Source of the DNA: Pollutibacter soli
GTDB lineage: Bacteria; Bacteroidota; Bacteroidia; Chitinophagales; Chitinophagaceae
NCBI GenBank assembly: GCA_029269725.1
Contig: JARJHS010000007.1
Span: 124,001 to 188,000 of the forward strand
DNA: 64,000 nt
Reading direction: 5' to 3'
A program made the position numbers and the translations under genes. How positions within the stretch are numbered: the stretch's first letter is position 1; the number at the start of each line of letters is the position of its first letter. Below the pieces are notes generated by a model that did not search any database, was not told the origin of the DNA, and saw nothing but the letters and a program-made list of their open reading frames with translations. Below are positions 9,026 through 18,118 of the stretch, one piece after another.

Positions 9026-10711
9026 TCATTTCTGCCCCTCAATCTTAGCCCGTCTTTCCTGGATAGCTTTTACCTTTTCCTTGCTGACTCCAAACACTTT
9101 TCCTCTACTGGCATCATCCATAAACTTGTCGATGTACTCCTGGCTTAAAGATGTATTGTCCTGATATTTTTTTCTCAATCTATCAAGTCGCTGGTGCAGG
9201 TCTTTTTTGATCTTCTCGTATGCAGGATCGTTATATACATTTTTAAGTTCATCCGGATCTTTTTTGCGATCGATTAACTCCCATTGATCTTCTACAAAAT
9301 AGTAATGAATTAACTTGTAATCTTTCGTCACGATTGCATAATGGCGATTTACCATGTGCTCGGCAGGATATTCATAGTAGTGATAATACACCTCCTCCCG
9401 GGTCCATTTTTTCCTGTCTCCTTTCAATAACGGAACGAGACTTTCTCCCTGCATGTCTTCTGGAATTTTAACTCCGGCCGCATCCAGAAAAGTTTCAGCG
9501 AAATCCAGATTCTGCACAAGTTCATCTGATTTTACTCCTGCTTTTGTAACACCCGGCCATGCAATGAGCAATGGTGTTTTAAAAGATTGATCGTACACAA
9601 AGCGTTTATCAAACCATCCATGCTCGCCCAGGTAAAACCCCTGGTCGGAAGTGTAAACGATAATGGTATTTTGCATCAGGTTATTTGCTTCCAGGTAATC
9701 GAGAACACGTCCCACGTTTTCATCCACCGCCTTTATAGTTCCCAGGTAATCCTGCATATACCGTTGGTATTTCCATTTCATCTTATCCTTCTCACTCATG
9801 GCAGGATAAGCTTTTTTAAAATCCTCATTTATTTTAGAATAAGCCTTCCTGAAATGCTCCGCTTGAGATGCGGTAAAACGGCCTGTTTCATATCTATATC
9901 TTTGTTTATCGAAGCCGATTTCGGCAATGCCTAATTCATCCATTACTTCAGGAAATACTTTATTGTCGCCTGACCAGGCCATATGATGCATGATATTCAT
10001 CTCTGCTTCTGAAGCAGGTGTCGCTCTTCCCTTATAGTCATCAAAAAGTGTTGTAGGTTCTCCGAATACTTTATTCGTATACTCATCGAGGTGCCGCTCA
10101 GCCATCAGCCAGGAACGATGCGGCGCCTTATGCAGATACATCAGCAGGAAAGGTTGGTCTTTTTTACGCTCCTTTTCCAACCAATCCAGTGTCATATCAG
10201 TGATGATATCTGTTACATACCCTTCCACCTTAATGTTGCCTTCGTTCTTTGTGATAAAGTCAGGATTATAATACTGCCCCTGGTCAGGTAGAATCTTAAA
10301 CTGATCAAATCCCTTCGGATTATTGCCAAAATGCAGCTTGCCAAACATGGCTGTTTGGTACCCCGCTTTCTGAAGCAACTGAGGAAACGTAACATTCGTG
10401 GTATCAAACGGAAAATGATTATCAATCTTTCCATTTTTATGAGAATGCTTACCCGTAAGTATGGTGGCGCGTGACGGCGCACAAATGGAGTTGGTCACAC
10501 TAGCCTGCATAAACAACATGCCCATTTTTGCAATGCGATCAATGTTAGGTGTTTCAATTAAGTGACGATCGTACGCAGAGATGGCCTGGTAAGCATGGTC
10601 GTCTGACATAATGAAGACAATGTTCGGCCGACCTGCTTTTTGAGTTTGACATAATCCGGTTATGGCCTGCACGAGGAGAAGCAAGGACATCCATATTTTT
10701 TTCAGCATCAT
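9026..10711 (-). CDS. Secreted S1-family sulfatase
   Basis: 561-residue arylsulfatase-superfamily enzyme that hydrolyses sulfate esters, likely on polysaccharides or glycans. The signal peptide is residues 1-about 22. The metal site begins with RPNIVFIMSDDH (D37, D38). The Cys-type sulfatase signature SICAPSRATILTG places the formylglycine precursor at C77, so it needs a formylglycine-generating enzyme, which is not in this window. The second metal-binding region YTSDQGFYLGEHGWFDKR is present. Length fits the family (about 480-600). It stands alone between + strand kinases; the carbohydrate porin at 14986 could belong to the same glycan-use theme, which is inference. The natural sulfated substrate cannot be read from the sequence. 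Confidence 0.92.
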   Translation of the reverse strand: MMLKKIWMSLLLLVQAITGLCQTQKAGRPNIVFIMSDDHAYQAISAYDRHLIETPNIDRIAKMGMLFMQASVTNSICAPSRATILTGKHSHKNGKIDNHFPFDTTNVTFPQLLQKAGYQTAMFGKLHFGNNPKGFDQFKILPDQGQYYNPDFITKNEGNIKVEGYVTDIITDMTLDWLEKERKKDQPFLLMYLHKAPHRSWLMAERHLDEYTNKVFGEPTTLFDDYKGRATPASEAEMNIMHHMAWSGDNKVFPEVMDELGIAEIGFDKQRYRYETGRFTASQAEHFRKAYSKINEDFKKAYPAMSEKDKMKWKYQRYMQDYLGTIKAVDENVGRVLDYLEANNLMQNTIIVYTSDQGFYLGEHGWFDKRFVYDQSFKTPLLIAWPGVTKAGVKSDELVQNLDFAETFLDAAGVKIPEDMQGESLVPLLKGDRKKWTREEVYYHYYEYPAEHMVNRHYAIVTKDYKLIHYYFVEDQWELIDRKKDPDELKNVYNDPAYEKIKKDLHQRLDRLRKKYQDNTSLSQEYIDKFMDDASRGKVFGVSKEKVKAIQERRAKIEGQK

Positions 10712-11287
10712 TGTTATGGATTATAAGAGAGTCAATTAATGATTTAAGGTAATCAAATTTTCCTGCGCCATGGTTCTCGGGAGCTGGAAGTGGAAGTTTA
10801 GGCAGGAGCAGGGAGGCAGGAGGCTCAGCATTTGGAATGTAGTTTCAAAAATGCCTTTACCGCATAGGTTATAAATACTGGCATCTGGTCAATAGCGGAC
10901 ACAGTAATAATAATCGCCGACTTCATTTTCAAACCAGCCACAGCATCAGTTCTGACAACCGAGAACTCCAAACCCAGCGATTAACTCATATGAACGTTTG
11001 TTCCTGTCTGCTAACTCTCCTGCCTGGCTCCTGCCTCCTCACTCTCTGCGATCCCTTATTGCGGTCGCGTTTTATCGAAAGCAACATGGCAGCCGTATAT
11101 GAATTTTGTTTTTATGTTGATCTGCGCCTAATGTAACTTAGGCAATAGGTGAAGGTTCCGGTTTTGAGATCCGAATTCCTGGCTGGAACATGGAACTGGG
11201 TATCATTGGTATCTGTGGCAGAATCTCACTGAAATGGAAATGCCCTTACTTCAAAAGCGCTAAATTTATCGGCACAGGTCAGGAGGC
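10712..11287. other. Gene-free divergent intergenic stretch with GGCAGGAG inverted arms
   Basis: 576 bases between the divergently transcribed sulfatase and HK4; no credible ORF. It holds two purine/pyrimidine arms in inverted orientation, 10801-10823 (GGCAGGAGC... GGCAGGAGG) and 11013-11045 (CTCCTGCCTGG... CTGCCTCCTC). A short word, CCTGGCTGGAACA followed by GTATCATTGG (11178-11209), also occurs in the other large gene-free stretch near 27914. Promoters for both flanking genes must lie here but no convincing TAnnTTTG was found. Confidence 0.5.
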
Positions 11288-14200
11288 ATGAGAAAATTAA
11301 CAGCTATTTCAACCACTGGATTTATTTCCGGAATTCATCCGGTAACAATTTTGTCAAAAGTCGTTACAGCGGTAATTGCCGTGATGATGGCAATGACCGC
11401 GCGACCACAATCCATCAGCTTTAAACAAATCGTTCATCATCCTGTAGGCAGCGGTCCGATTCTTTGGCTGGCACAGGATAAAAAAGGATATCTGTGGTAC
11501 ACTCAATTGGGAATTGGCGTTTATCGTTTTGATGGTACAGAAGAAGTCAGTTTTCAGCCAGACGAAACGAAGAAATCTTTTTCAATTTCTGGCAATCAAT
11601 CCACAGCACTTATTGCAGATCGAAACAATCACATTTGGATTGGTTTTATCGGAACCGGTGTTGACGTCTATGACCAGGAGAGAAAAACATTTACCAATTT
11701 CCGCCATGACCCGGGAAATGCAAATAGTATCAGCAGCGATTCTGTGTTGACATTACTTGAAGACAGTAAAGGAAACATCTGGATCGGCAGTTTTGCTGGT
11801 GTTGACAAATACGATCCTGAGACCAAAAAGTTTACACATTATCTGTACAACGCAAAGGATCCGAATGGATTAAGTTATGGCGAAGTAGCAACTATTTATG
11901 AAGACAAAAACGGAATCATCTGGATCGGATGCAATCATCCTGCGGTAGGTGAAAATGTGCAAAGTGACTTAGGTGGGTTAAACAGGCTGGATCCGGAGTC
12001 AGGAAAAATCACCCGGTTTATGCATGATTCGGCAAATGTCAACAGCCTCTTCGCAAATCCGGTAACCGCATTATTTGAAGACAGCCGTGGTAAATTCTGG
12101 GTGGGTACATATGGTGACGGACTTCATTCTCTGGACAGAAAAACAGGTATGATCACCCGTTATCCTTTTCGCAGTGAGTATCCGGATTCGTTAAGTCGCG
12201 GTCCGTTCAATTACCAAAATCCCGACGATCATATTACGTTTATTGATGAAGATTCTCTTGGATTTTTGTGGATCGGCAATTTCCAGGGTGGAATACAACG
12301 CTATGATCCGGTAAACAGAAAAATGCAACATTACGGTCGGACACGAAATGAAAAAGGTCAGTTTACGATTGATTCATCTTCGGGTCTTACTGCATTCACT
12401 TTGTACCGAATGTATCATGGCAGGGATGGGCAGATTTTCGTCAGCTCACCGGACCGAAAAATATTTCGCGCAGAGCGACCTAAGCCATCAATACCTTTTG
12501 TAAGTATGGGTGTTGTAGATGGCAATGCGTTCTACGATGATGATAAAACAAACACTTTTTGGATTGCCAGCTCTTCAGGCTTGATTAAGAAGAATAAAGA
12601 AACAAATGCAGTGTTCGTATACAGGCGTAACAAACAAAATCCTGCGTCTTCTCTGGCATCGGATACCGTCGGCAGCATGCGGGTGGATTCGAAAGGCATC
12701 ATGTGGCTAGGTACAAACAATGGATTGTGCAGGTTCGACCCTGAAAAAAATTCCTTTAATACTTTTCGTATCGAAGGTGTCGAAGACAATTCCATTAACA
12801 TGGTCAATTTTGATAAAAAGGGACAAATCTGGGTCAGTTATAATACCAACGGCGTACGATCATTTGATCCAGACAGTATGAAGTTCAAGGCACATTTTCA
12901 ATATAGCGACCAGGCTGAAAAAGGATTGAACAGTAACCGGGGTTATGGTGTAGCAGAAGATTCGGCAGGAAAATACTGGATCGTCACAAATAACGGGATC
13001 AGCAGCTGGGATCCTGTCAGCGAAAAGTTTAAACTTTACCTACGGGGCTACCAGGGTAGAGCCATCTTTTCCGATTCAAAGAATGTGATTTGGGCGGGAA
13101 CACAATCGGGACTGTTTCGTTATGATCCGTCGCGCGATAAATTTCAATTGTATGTCGACCCGATCATCAGGAAGGATTTTGGAATCGTGCTACATGTGAT
13201 GGAAGATGGAAAGCAACAGTTATGGGTATCCGCTGTTGATGCGATTTATAAACTTAACAGGGCACGCGACACAGTAACCAAATACGGCAATAGTTATGGA
13301 GTTAAAAAAAGTGGTTTTGATTTTGGCGATAACCTGATTGGGAAAGATGGTAAAATCTATATCGGCGATGTAAAAGGATATTATGCATTTGACCCTGAAA
13401 GTTTAAAGGAAATTGACTCCCGTCCTTTACTTAACATTACACACATCAATATCAGTAATCCAAATGTCAATGCCGAAAAAATCACACTTTTAAATGAAAA
13501 CCTGGTCGTAACACCTAAACTCGACCTGACTTATAATGAAAACAATTTCTCTTTCGATTTCAATGCATTTGATTATGAAAGTCCGGGTGATGAAAATTAC
13601 ATGTACATACTTGAGAATTATGATGACGAGTGGCGTTATGTAGGAAAAGAAAAGCGTGCCTATTTTTTCAATATACCACCGGGTAAATATAATTTTCGTG
13701 TAAGAGCCATTAACGGGCAGGACCAATGGGTTGAAAAATCGATTGCTGTAGTTGTGACTCCACCCTGGTGGAAAACCTGGTGGGCCTATACGCTGGGTAT
13801 AATTTTATTTGCAGCCGGAATCTGGCGGATCATTGTCAGCAGATCGAAGCAGTTGAAAATGGCAAATGTTCAACTCGAGGAAAAAGTAAAGGTCCGAACC
13901 GAAGAATTAAACAAATCCCTGCAGGATTTGCAATCTACTCAATCACAACTTGTACAACGCGAGAAAATGGCTTCGCTTGGTGAGTTGACAGCAGGTATTG
14001 CACATGAGATTCAGAATCCATTGAACTTTGTAAATAATTTTTCAGAGGTTAATAAAGAATTGATCGATGAATTGAAAGCAGAAATACTTGCTGACAGAAA
14101 AGATACTGCGTTACAGATTGCAGATGATCTTTCACAGAACCAGGAAAAAATTAATTATCATGGTAAACGCGCAGACAGTATTGTTAAATCAATGCTGCAA

Positions 14201-14710
14201 CATTCCCGCAGCAGCGACGGAAACAAAGTAAAAACCGATCTGAATAAATTAGCGGATGAATACCTTCGGCTTGCTTATCATGGTTTTCGCGCGAAAGAGA
14301 AAGAGGCCAACATCAGTATAAGATCTGAGTTTGATCCATCCATTGGTGAAGTGTCGATGTTACCGGAAGATATCGGTCGAGTGTTGCTCAACATACTGAA
14401 CAATTCATTCCAGGCCGTGATGGAAAAGAAAAAGAAATCATCTGCCGGTTATATTCCGGAAGTGAGCCTGGTTACAAAAAAGCTGACACGTTATGCAGAG
14501 ATTCGTATATCGGATAATGGTGAAGGCATTCCCGAAGAGATAAGAGATAAAGTATTGCAACCTTTCTTTACAACAAAACCTACCGGGCAGGGAACCGGCC
14601 TTGGACTGTCGTTGAGTTATGATATCATCGCAAAAGGACACAATGGAAATCTCAGTTTTGAGTCCACAAAAGGAGCAGGTACTGATTTTATCATTGCGAT
14701 ACCGATCTAA
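11288..14710 (+). CDS. Reg_prop/Y_Y_Y beta-propeller sensor histidine kinase (HK4)
   Basis: 1140 residues. An N-terminal hydrophobic export signal lies around residues 20-42 after a longer than usual leader. Reg_prop repeats fill about 50-725, visible as recurrent patterns such as DSKGNIWIGS, DKNGIIWIGC and DSRGKFWVGT, expected to form two periplasmic seven-bladed propellers. A Y_Y_Y domain (about 745-820, ending GKYNFRVRAING) precedes one membrane helix (about 831-850) and a coiled coil. The transmitter has H906 in AHEIQNPLNF, N-box LNILNNSF, G1 DNGEGIP, then PFFTTKPTG. Unlike the hybrid two-component systems of gut Bacteroides, it has no receiver and no AraC domain, so it must hand its phosphate to a separate regulator. 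It faces the sulfatase divergently, but a regulatory link is not shown. Confidence 0.92.
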   Translation: MRKLTAISTTGFISGIHPVTILSKVVTAVIAVMMAMTARPQSISFKQIVHHPVGSGPILWLAQDKKGYLWYTQLGIGVYRFDGTEEVSFQPDETKKSFSISGNQSTALIADRNNHIWIGFIGTGVDVYDQERKTFTNFRHDPGNANSISSDSVLTLLEDSKGNIWIGSFAGVDKYDPETKKFTHYLYNAKDPNGLSYGEVATIYEDKNGIIWIGCNHPAVGENVQSDLGGLNRLDPESGKITRFMHDSANVNSLFANPVTALFEDSRGKFWVGTYGDGLHSLDRKTGMITRYPFRSEYPDSLSRGPFNYQNPDDHITFIDEDSLGFLWIGNFQGGIQRYDPVNRKMQHYGRTRNEKGQFTIDSSSGLTAFTLYRMYHGRDGQIFVSSPDRKIFRAERPKPSIPFVSMGVVDGNAFYDDDKTNTFWIASSSGLIKKNKETNAVFVYRRNKQNPASSLASDTVGSMRVDSKGIMWLGTNNGLCRFDPEKNSFNTFRIEGVEDNSINMVNFDKKGQIWVSYNTNGVRSFDPDSMKFKAHFQYSDQAEKGLNSNRGYGVAEDSAGKYWIVTNNGISSWDPVSEKFKLYLRGYQGRAIFSDSKNVIWAGTQSGLFRYDPSRDKFQLYVDPIIRKDFGIVLHVMEDGKQQLWVSAVDAIYKLNRARDTVTKYGNSYGVKKSGFDFGDNLIGKDGKIYIGDVKGYYAFDPESLKEIDSRPLLNITHINISNPNVNAEKITLLNENLVVTPKLDLTYNENNFSFDFNAFDYESPGDENYMYILENYDDEWRYVGKEKRAYFFNIPPGKYNFRVRAINGQDQWVEKSIAVVVTPPWWKTWWAYTLGIILFAAGIWRIIVSRSKQLKMANVQLEEKVKVRTEELNKSLQDLQSTQSQLVQREKMASLGELTAGIAHEIQNPLNFVNNFSEVNKELIDELKAEILADRKDTALQIADDLSQNQEKINYHGKRADSIVKSMLQHSRSSDGNKVKTDLNKLADEYLRLAYHGFRAKEKEANISIRSEFDPSIGEVSMLPEDIGRVLLNILNNSFQAVMEKKKKSSAGYIPEVSLVTKKLTRYAEIRISDNGEGIPEEIRDKVLQPFFTTKPTGQGTGLGLSLSYDIIAKGHNGNLSFESTKGAGTDFIIAIPI

Positions 14711-14760
14711 TATGCTTGCCGCCTGCTGATTATATTTCAGGTTAGCCTTCGGCCCTTCTT

Positions 14761-14777
14761 AATCGCCTGCGGCGATT
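14761..14777 (+). terminator. Possible terminator hairpin after HK4
   Basis: Perfect 7-bp stem AATCGCC / GGCGATT with a TGC loop, followed by GGTTTAAA, about 50 bases after the HK4 stop and before the convergent porin gene. The following U-tract is poor, so this is tentative. Confidence 0.4.
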
Positions 14778-14784
14778 GGTTTAA

Positions 14785-14838
14785 ATGCGCGACGCGGAAG
14801 GTCGCGGAGAAACAGCCCGCAGAGAAGCGCGGAGAAAG
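14785..14838. repeat. GC-rich CGCGGAGA repeat
   Basis: A short degenerate repeat (GCGACGCGGA, GTCGCGGAGAAA, AGCGCGGAGAAA) in the convergent spacer between HK4 and the porin. It is more GC-rich than its surroundings and does not appear to be coding. Confidence 0.4.
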
Positions 14839-14985
14839 TGCTATTATGTAAAACGATTTTCTTGTACGAACAATTTTCAATCGCTCATATTTGTATTTTA
14901 CATGTATTTCTCCCGTTCCGGTGTTCACATTTGCCAAAGGCTATTCTACCGTATTCTCAAAAGCAATTTCCTTTTTAAAACTGTT

Positions 14986-16296
14986 TTATATTCTCGCATG
15001 AAAACGTACGGAGAAAACATTCACCGGACCATGTCTGTCTTTGTTGTAAGCAGGGTTTATAATCAATTGATAAGCGCCACTTAAATAGATGCTTTTCTTC
15101 CGGAGTGCGAATGAATAATATAATTCCATGAGTTGTTCGTTGGTATAATTAAGATTACCATCTCCTAGCATAAAGCCCTTACCGCCGGCCATGAGATAAT
15201 TGCGATGCGGTTTTGAAATTCCTGAAATAACATAGGCGATTCCAACATTGTCATCCGATCTGTGCCAACGTTTGCCCGTAACCGTAAGTCCACCACTCAG
15301 GCTCCGATCGATTTCGGTGAAAGTCCAGGTTTCGTTATTGCCATCGTTCCAACTCAATCGCAGAAAACAACCCAGGTCGTCAGCCAGGTATTGATCTGCA
15401 CTGATACCAAAGCCAAATTTTGTGCGACCGGTCACTCTTGTTTGTTCAATATCAGGATTGACAGGACTCAGCTCAATACTCCTTTTATAATTGCCCATGT
15501 TTGCAACAGTGAGAAATCCAAGCAAACGAATTGAGCCATTCCTGGTATTAATCTTATGTCTTCTGGTGTACTCAAAAGAATGAGAACCTGCTTCAGTTAT
15601 GTTCCAGTTCATGTTTCTTCCATTGGCCGTCAGCGGTTCCAGTGAAAAGCCGTACCTCAGTTCAAAAGAGGGTGAAATGTATTCTAACACAATGCTGGGT
15701 GTATAACCTCGTGTATCTGCCGGATAATCCCATGCACCATTGTCCATCAGTGCCCAGCTCATAAACTGCGTCCTTGCATCATGACTGAATTCGTTGTCGT
15801 CAAAAAAATCAGCAATGCTCAGCTTGCCAACGGTCAAGGCTATATATTTCTCGGGATAGTATCCACCCATTTCATTAAAATCGGGTTCTTTCCAGGCCTT
15901 ATTTATTGATAACGCAAATCGCTGCTGGTAAAATAACCGGGCCATATAAATTTTTGGCGAAGGATCACCGATGCGAAATGTTTCTCCGTTGGGTGCTGCT
16001 CCTACACCCAATACCTGGCTAAGACCACTGCCACCTGCAATTTCGGGATTAATAAAAACAACAGCGCCTTTCCAGAGTTTCGCACCAGCAAAAAGTGTGG
16101 ACGTTACCGATACATGACTTTCATCTGCTGTAATAAGACTGTTATCACCCGAATACTTTGCAGAAAAACCAGATTTGTATTGATAGATGACTGTTGCCTG
16201 TACATGAATGGAGAAACGATTTTTTAGCGTCGTATCCCGTTGGGCATAAACGCCGCAGGAAAGAATGATGGCAAAAATTAGAAAAGCATATCTCAT
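14986..16296 (-). CDS. Outer-membrane carbohydrate porin (OprB-like)
   Basis: 436 residues. The signal peptide covers about residues 1-18, ending in VYAQ. The remainder is rich in alternating strands and ends in an aromatic/charged C-terminal strand (VFSVRFHARI), as expected for an outer-membrane beta-barrel. The segments YPEKYIALTVGKLSIADFFD and NEFSHDARTQFMSWALMDNG match the Bacteroidota carbohydrate-selective porin (OprB) pattern. It probably lets sugars or small anionic molecules cross the outer membrane. It follows the flavoprotein gene on the same strand but is separated from it by an AACGTT-type inverted repeat, so it may be a separate transcript. Confidence 0.8.
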   Translation of the reverse strand: MRYAFLIFAIILSCGVYAQRDTTLKNRFSIHVQATVIYQYKSGFSAKYSGDNSLITADESHVSVTSTLFAGAKLWKGAVVFINPEIAGGSGLSQVLGVGAAPNGETFRIGDPSPKIYMARLFYQQRFALSINKAWKEPDFNEMGGYYPEKYIALTVGKLSIADFFDDNEFSHDARTQFMSWALMDNGAWDYPADTRGYTPSIVLEYISPSFELRYGFSLEPLTANGRNMNWNITEAGSHSFEYTRRHKINTRNGSIRLLGFLTVANMGNYKRSIELSPVNPDIEQTRVTGRTKFGFGISADQYLADDLGCFLRLSWNDGNNETWTFTEIDRSLSGGLTVTGKRWHRSDDNVGIAYVISGISKPHRNYLMAGGKGFMLGDGNLNYTNEQLMELYYSFALRKKSIYLSGAYQLIINPAYNKDRHGPVNVFSVRFHARI

Positions 16297-16310
16297 GGGA
16301 GTGCCATTAC

Positions 16311-16453
16311 ACGGTTCAACGTTTAACGTTAAATGTTGAACGTACGCCTATGCGAGTTAAGTCATTTCACTGAATAGCCGGAATTCAATACTGACAACGC
16401 ATCCATCACTCGAAACAACAGACGTTCCACGTATAACGTTCAACGTTCTGCGT
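16311..16453. repeat. AACGTT-type inverted repeat between two - strand genes
   Basis: Two arms, 16311-16345 and about 16422-16451, built from AACGTT words (GTTCAACGTTTAACG and ATAACGTTCAACG), are imperfectly complementary over about 30 bases with roughly 5 mismatches. On the - strand the first arm starts about two bases after the stop of the flavoprotein gene, and the second ends about 15 bases before the porin start. A spacer of about 75 bases lies between. Confidence 0.65.
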
Positions 16454-18115
16454 CTACATTTCCTGCAGGTATTTTCTTACAAAACGAATCGCCATTGATC
16501 CTTCACCAACGGCTGCTGAAATACCTGTCAGCGCACCATATCTTACATCGCCTGATGCGAAGATTCCAGGTATACTTGTTTCGGGAACATAAGGATCGCG
16601 GTTGAGTTTCCAGAACGAATGAAATGATTTTTGTTTTTTGAGGTCATTACCGCAAATGATATATCCTTTTTCATCTTTTATCACCAGTTCACGCAACCAT
16701 TCCGCACCTGGCTTGGTGCCGATATATATAAAAAGTGTTTTCGTGGAGACTGTTTCTTCTACTCCTGTATTGACATTTTTTAAGGTGATATTCTCCAGCA
16801 CTTCTTTGCCATCACAGGAAATCACTTCTGTATTGCACAGCACACGAATATTTCTTGTATGTCCTACATTTTCCACCAGGTAATTTGCAGCTGTTTGTGA
16901 AAGTGAATTTTTCCGGATAATGATATTCACTTCTTTCGCGAACTTACTCATATACATGGCAGCCTGGCATGCCGAATTGCCGCCCCCGACAATATAAATC
17001 ACTTCATTACGACACGCATGCGCTTCCACCGAAGCAGCACCATAGTAAACACCGGCACCGGAAAATTTTTCCGCCCCGGGGATTTCCAATTTTTTATAGG
17101 CGACACCTGTGGCGATCACAATTGTTTTGCTATGAACTTCTGAACCGTCTTTGAGTCTGGTGATTTTGTATCCATCACGGGTAGTGATGGAATCCACTTC
17201 AGCTGGAGTCAGAATTTCAGTGCCGAAACGAAGCGTTTGCGTGATTGCTCTTCGCGAGAGATCGGCGCCGGAAAGCCCCGTAGGAAAGCCAAGATAATTT
17301 TCAATCCTCGCACTGCTGCTGGCTTGTCCGCCCGGATTGCTTTTTTCAATCAGCAATGTTTTTAAACCTTCACAGGATCCATATACTGATGCGGCAAGAC
17401 CAGCGGGTCCTGCGCCGATGATCAGTACATCGTACATTTCCTTGGTCGCTTTTTGTTGCAGGCCAACGGCATTGCCCAGGTCATTGATACCGGGATCTGT
17501 CAGAAAAGTGCCATCTTTCAATACAACCAATGGCAAATCTGACCTGGAAGTATTTGCGCTGATGAGGTACTTCTCTGCTTCCGGATCATTTTCGATATCT
17601 ATCCATATGTAGGGAATCAGATTTCCCGAAAGAAATTCCTTTAAGCGATGTGATTTTGGCGACCATTGATAACCGATAATCCGGGTCGCTTCGTGATCAG
17701 GCCTGTACAATGCCTGCCATTGATCAAGCAGATCATTTACAACGGGAAATAATTTTTCTTCAGCGGGATGCCAGGGCTTCAACAAATAATAATCCAGCTT
17801 AACATCATTGATCGATTTGATTGCCGCTTCAATATCAGAATATGCTGTCAGCAAAATCTTTTTTGCTTCCGGGAAAATTTCATTGGCTTTTTCCAGCAAT
17901 ACCACGCCATCCATTTCCGGCATGCGTTGATCACAAATGATCAATGCGACAGCGTCATTTTTTAATTTCAGCTCATGGATTAATTCGAGTGCATCCGCAG
18001 CTGATTCCGTTGCAGCGATCTTATAATCTTCCCGGTATTCATTCCTGATATCCCTCTGAATTGCCCTCAACACCTGGATATCATCATCGATCATTATTAT
18101 ATAGGGTAACTTCAT
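16454..18115 (-). CDS. Receiver fused to a thioredoxin-reductase-like flavoprotein lacking redox cysteines
   Basis: 553 residues in three parts. Residues 1-125 are a response-regulator receiver (D10-D12, phospho-acceptor D62 in CDQRMPEMDG, T90, K113). Residues about 140-220 look like a glutaredoxin/thioredoxin fold, but the usual CxxC position reads S152-P-K-S155. Residues 227-553 follow the thioredoxin reductase plan: FAD motif GAGPAG (234-239), GGQASS, NAD(P) motif GGGNSA (377-382) and C-terminal FASGDVRYG. The reductase CxxC is replaced by GAAS (359-362). It is therefore an NAD(P)H-dependent flavoprotein gated by phosphorylation that cannot do classical disulfide exchange. Fused response-regulator/thioredoxin-reductase proteins are known; what they reduce is not. 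The cNMP-domain kinase is 3 bases upstream, clearly the same operon and its likely phosphodonor. Confidence 0.9.
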   Translation of the reverse strand: MKLPYIIMIDDDIQVLRAIQRDIRNEYREDYKIAATESAADALELIHELKLKNDAVALIICDQRMPEMDGVVLLEKANEIFPEAKKILLTAYSDIEAAIKSINDVKLDYYLLKPWHPAEEKLFPVVNDLLDQWQALYRPDHEATRIIGYQWSPKSHRLKEFLSGNLIPYIWIDIENDPEAEKYLISANTSRSDLPLVVLKDGTFLTDPGINDLGNAVGLQQKATKEMYDVLIIGAGPAGLAASVYGSCEGLKTLLIEKSNPGGQASSSARIENYLGFPTGLSGADLSRRAITQTLRFGTEILTPAEVDSITTRDGYKITRLKDGSEVHSKTIVIATGVAYKKLEIPGAEKFSGAGVYYGAASVEAHACRNEVIYIVGGGNSACQAAMYMSKFAKEVNIIIRKNSLSQTAANYLVENVGHTRNIRVLCNTEVISCDGKEVLENITLKNVNTGVEETVSTKTLFIYIGTKPGAEWLRELVIKDEKGYIICGNDLKKQKSFHSFWKLNRDPYVPETSIPGIFASGDVRYGALTGISAAVGEGSMAIRFVRKYLQEM

Positions 18116-18118
18116 AAA

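Noticed and set aside
11281-11286. AGGAGG as a strong ribosome binding site for HK4
   Set aside because: It sits only one base before the ATG, too close for a normal Shine-Dalgarno interaction, and other genes here lack such sites.
16454-18115. Frameshift or assembly fusion of a receiver and a reductase
   Set aside because: The reading frame is continuous, all three domains are well formed, and this fusion type is known in other bacteria.
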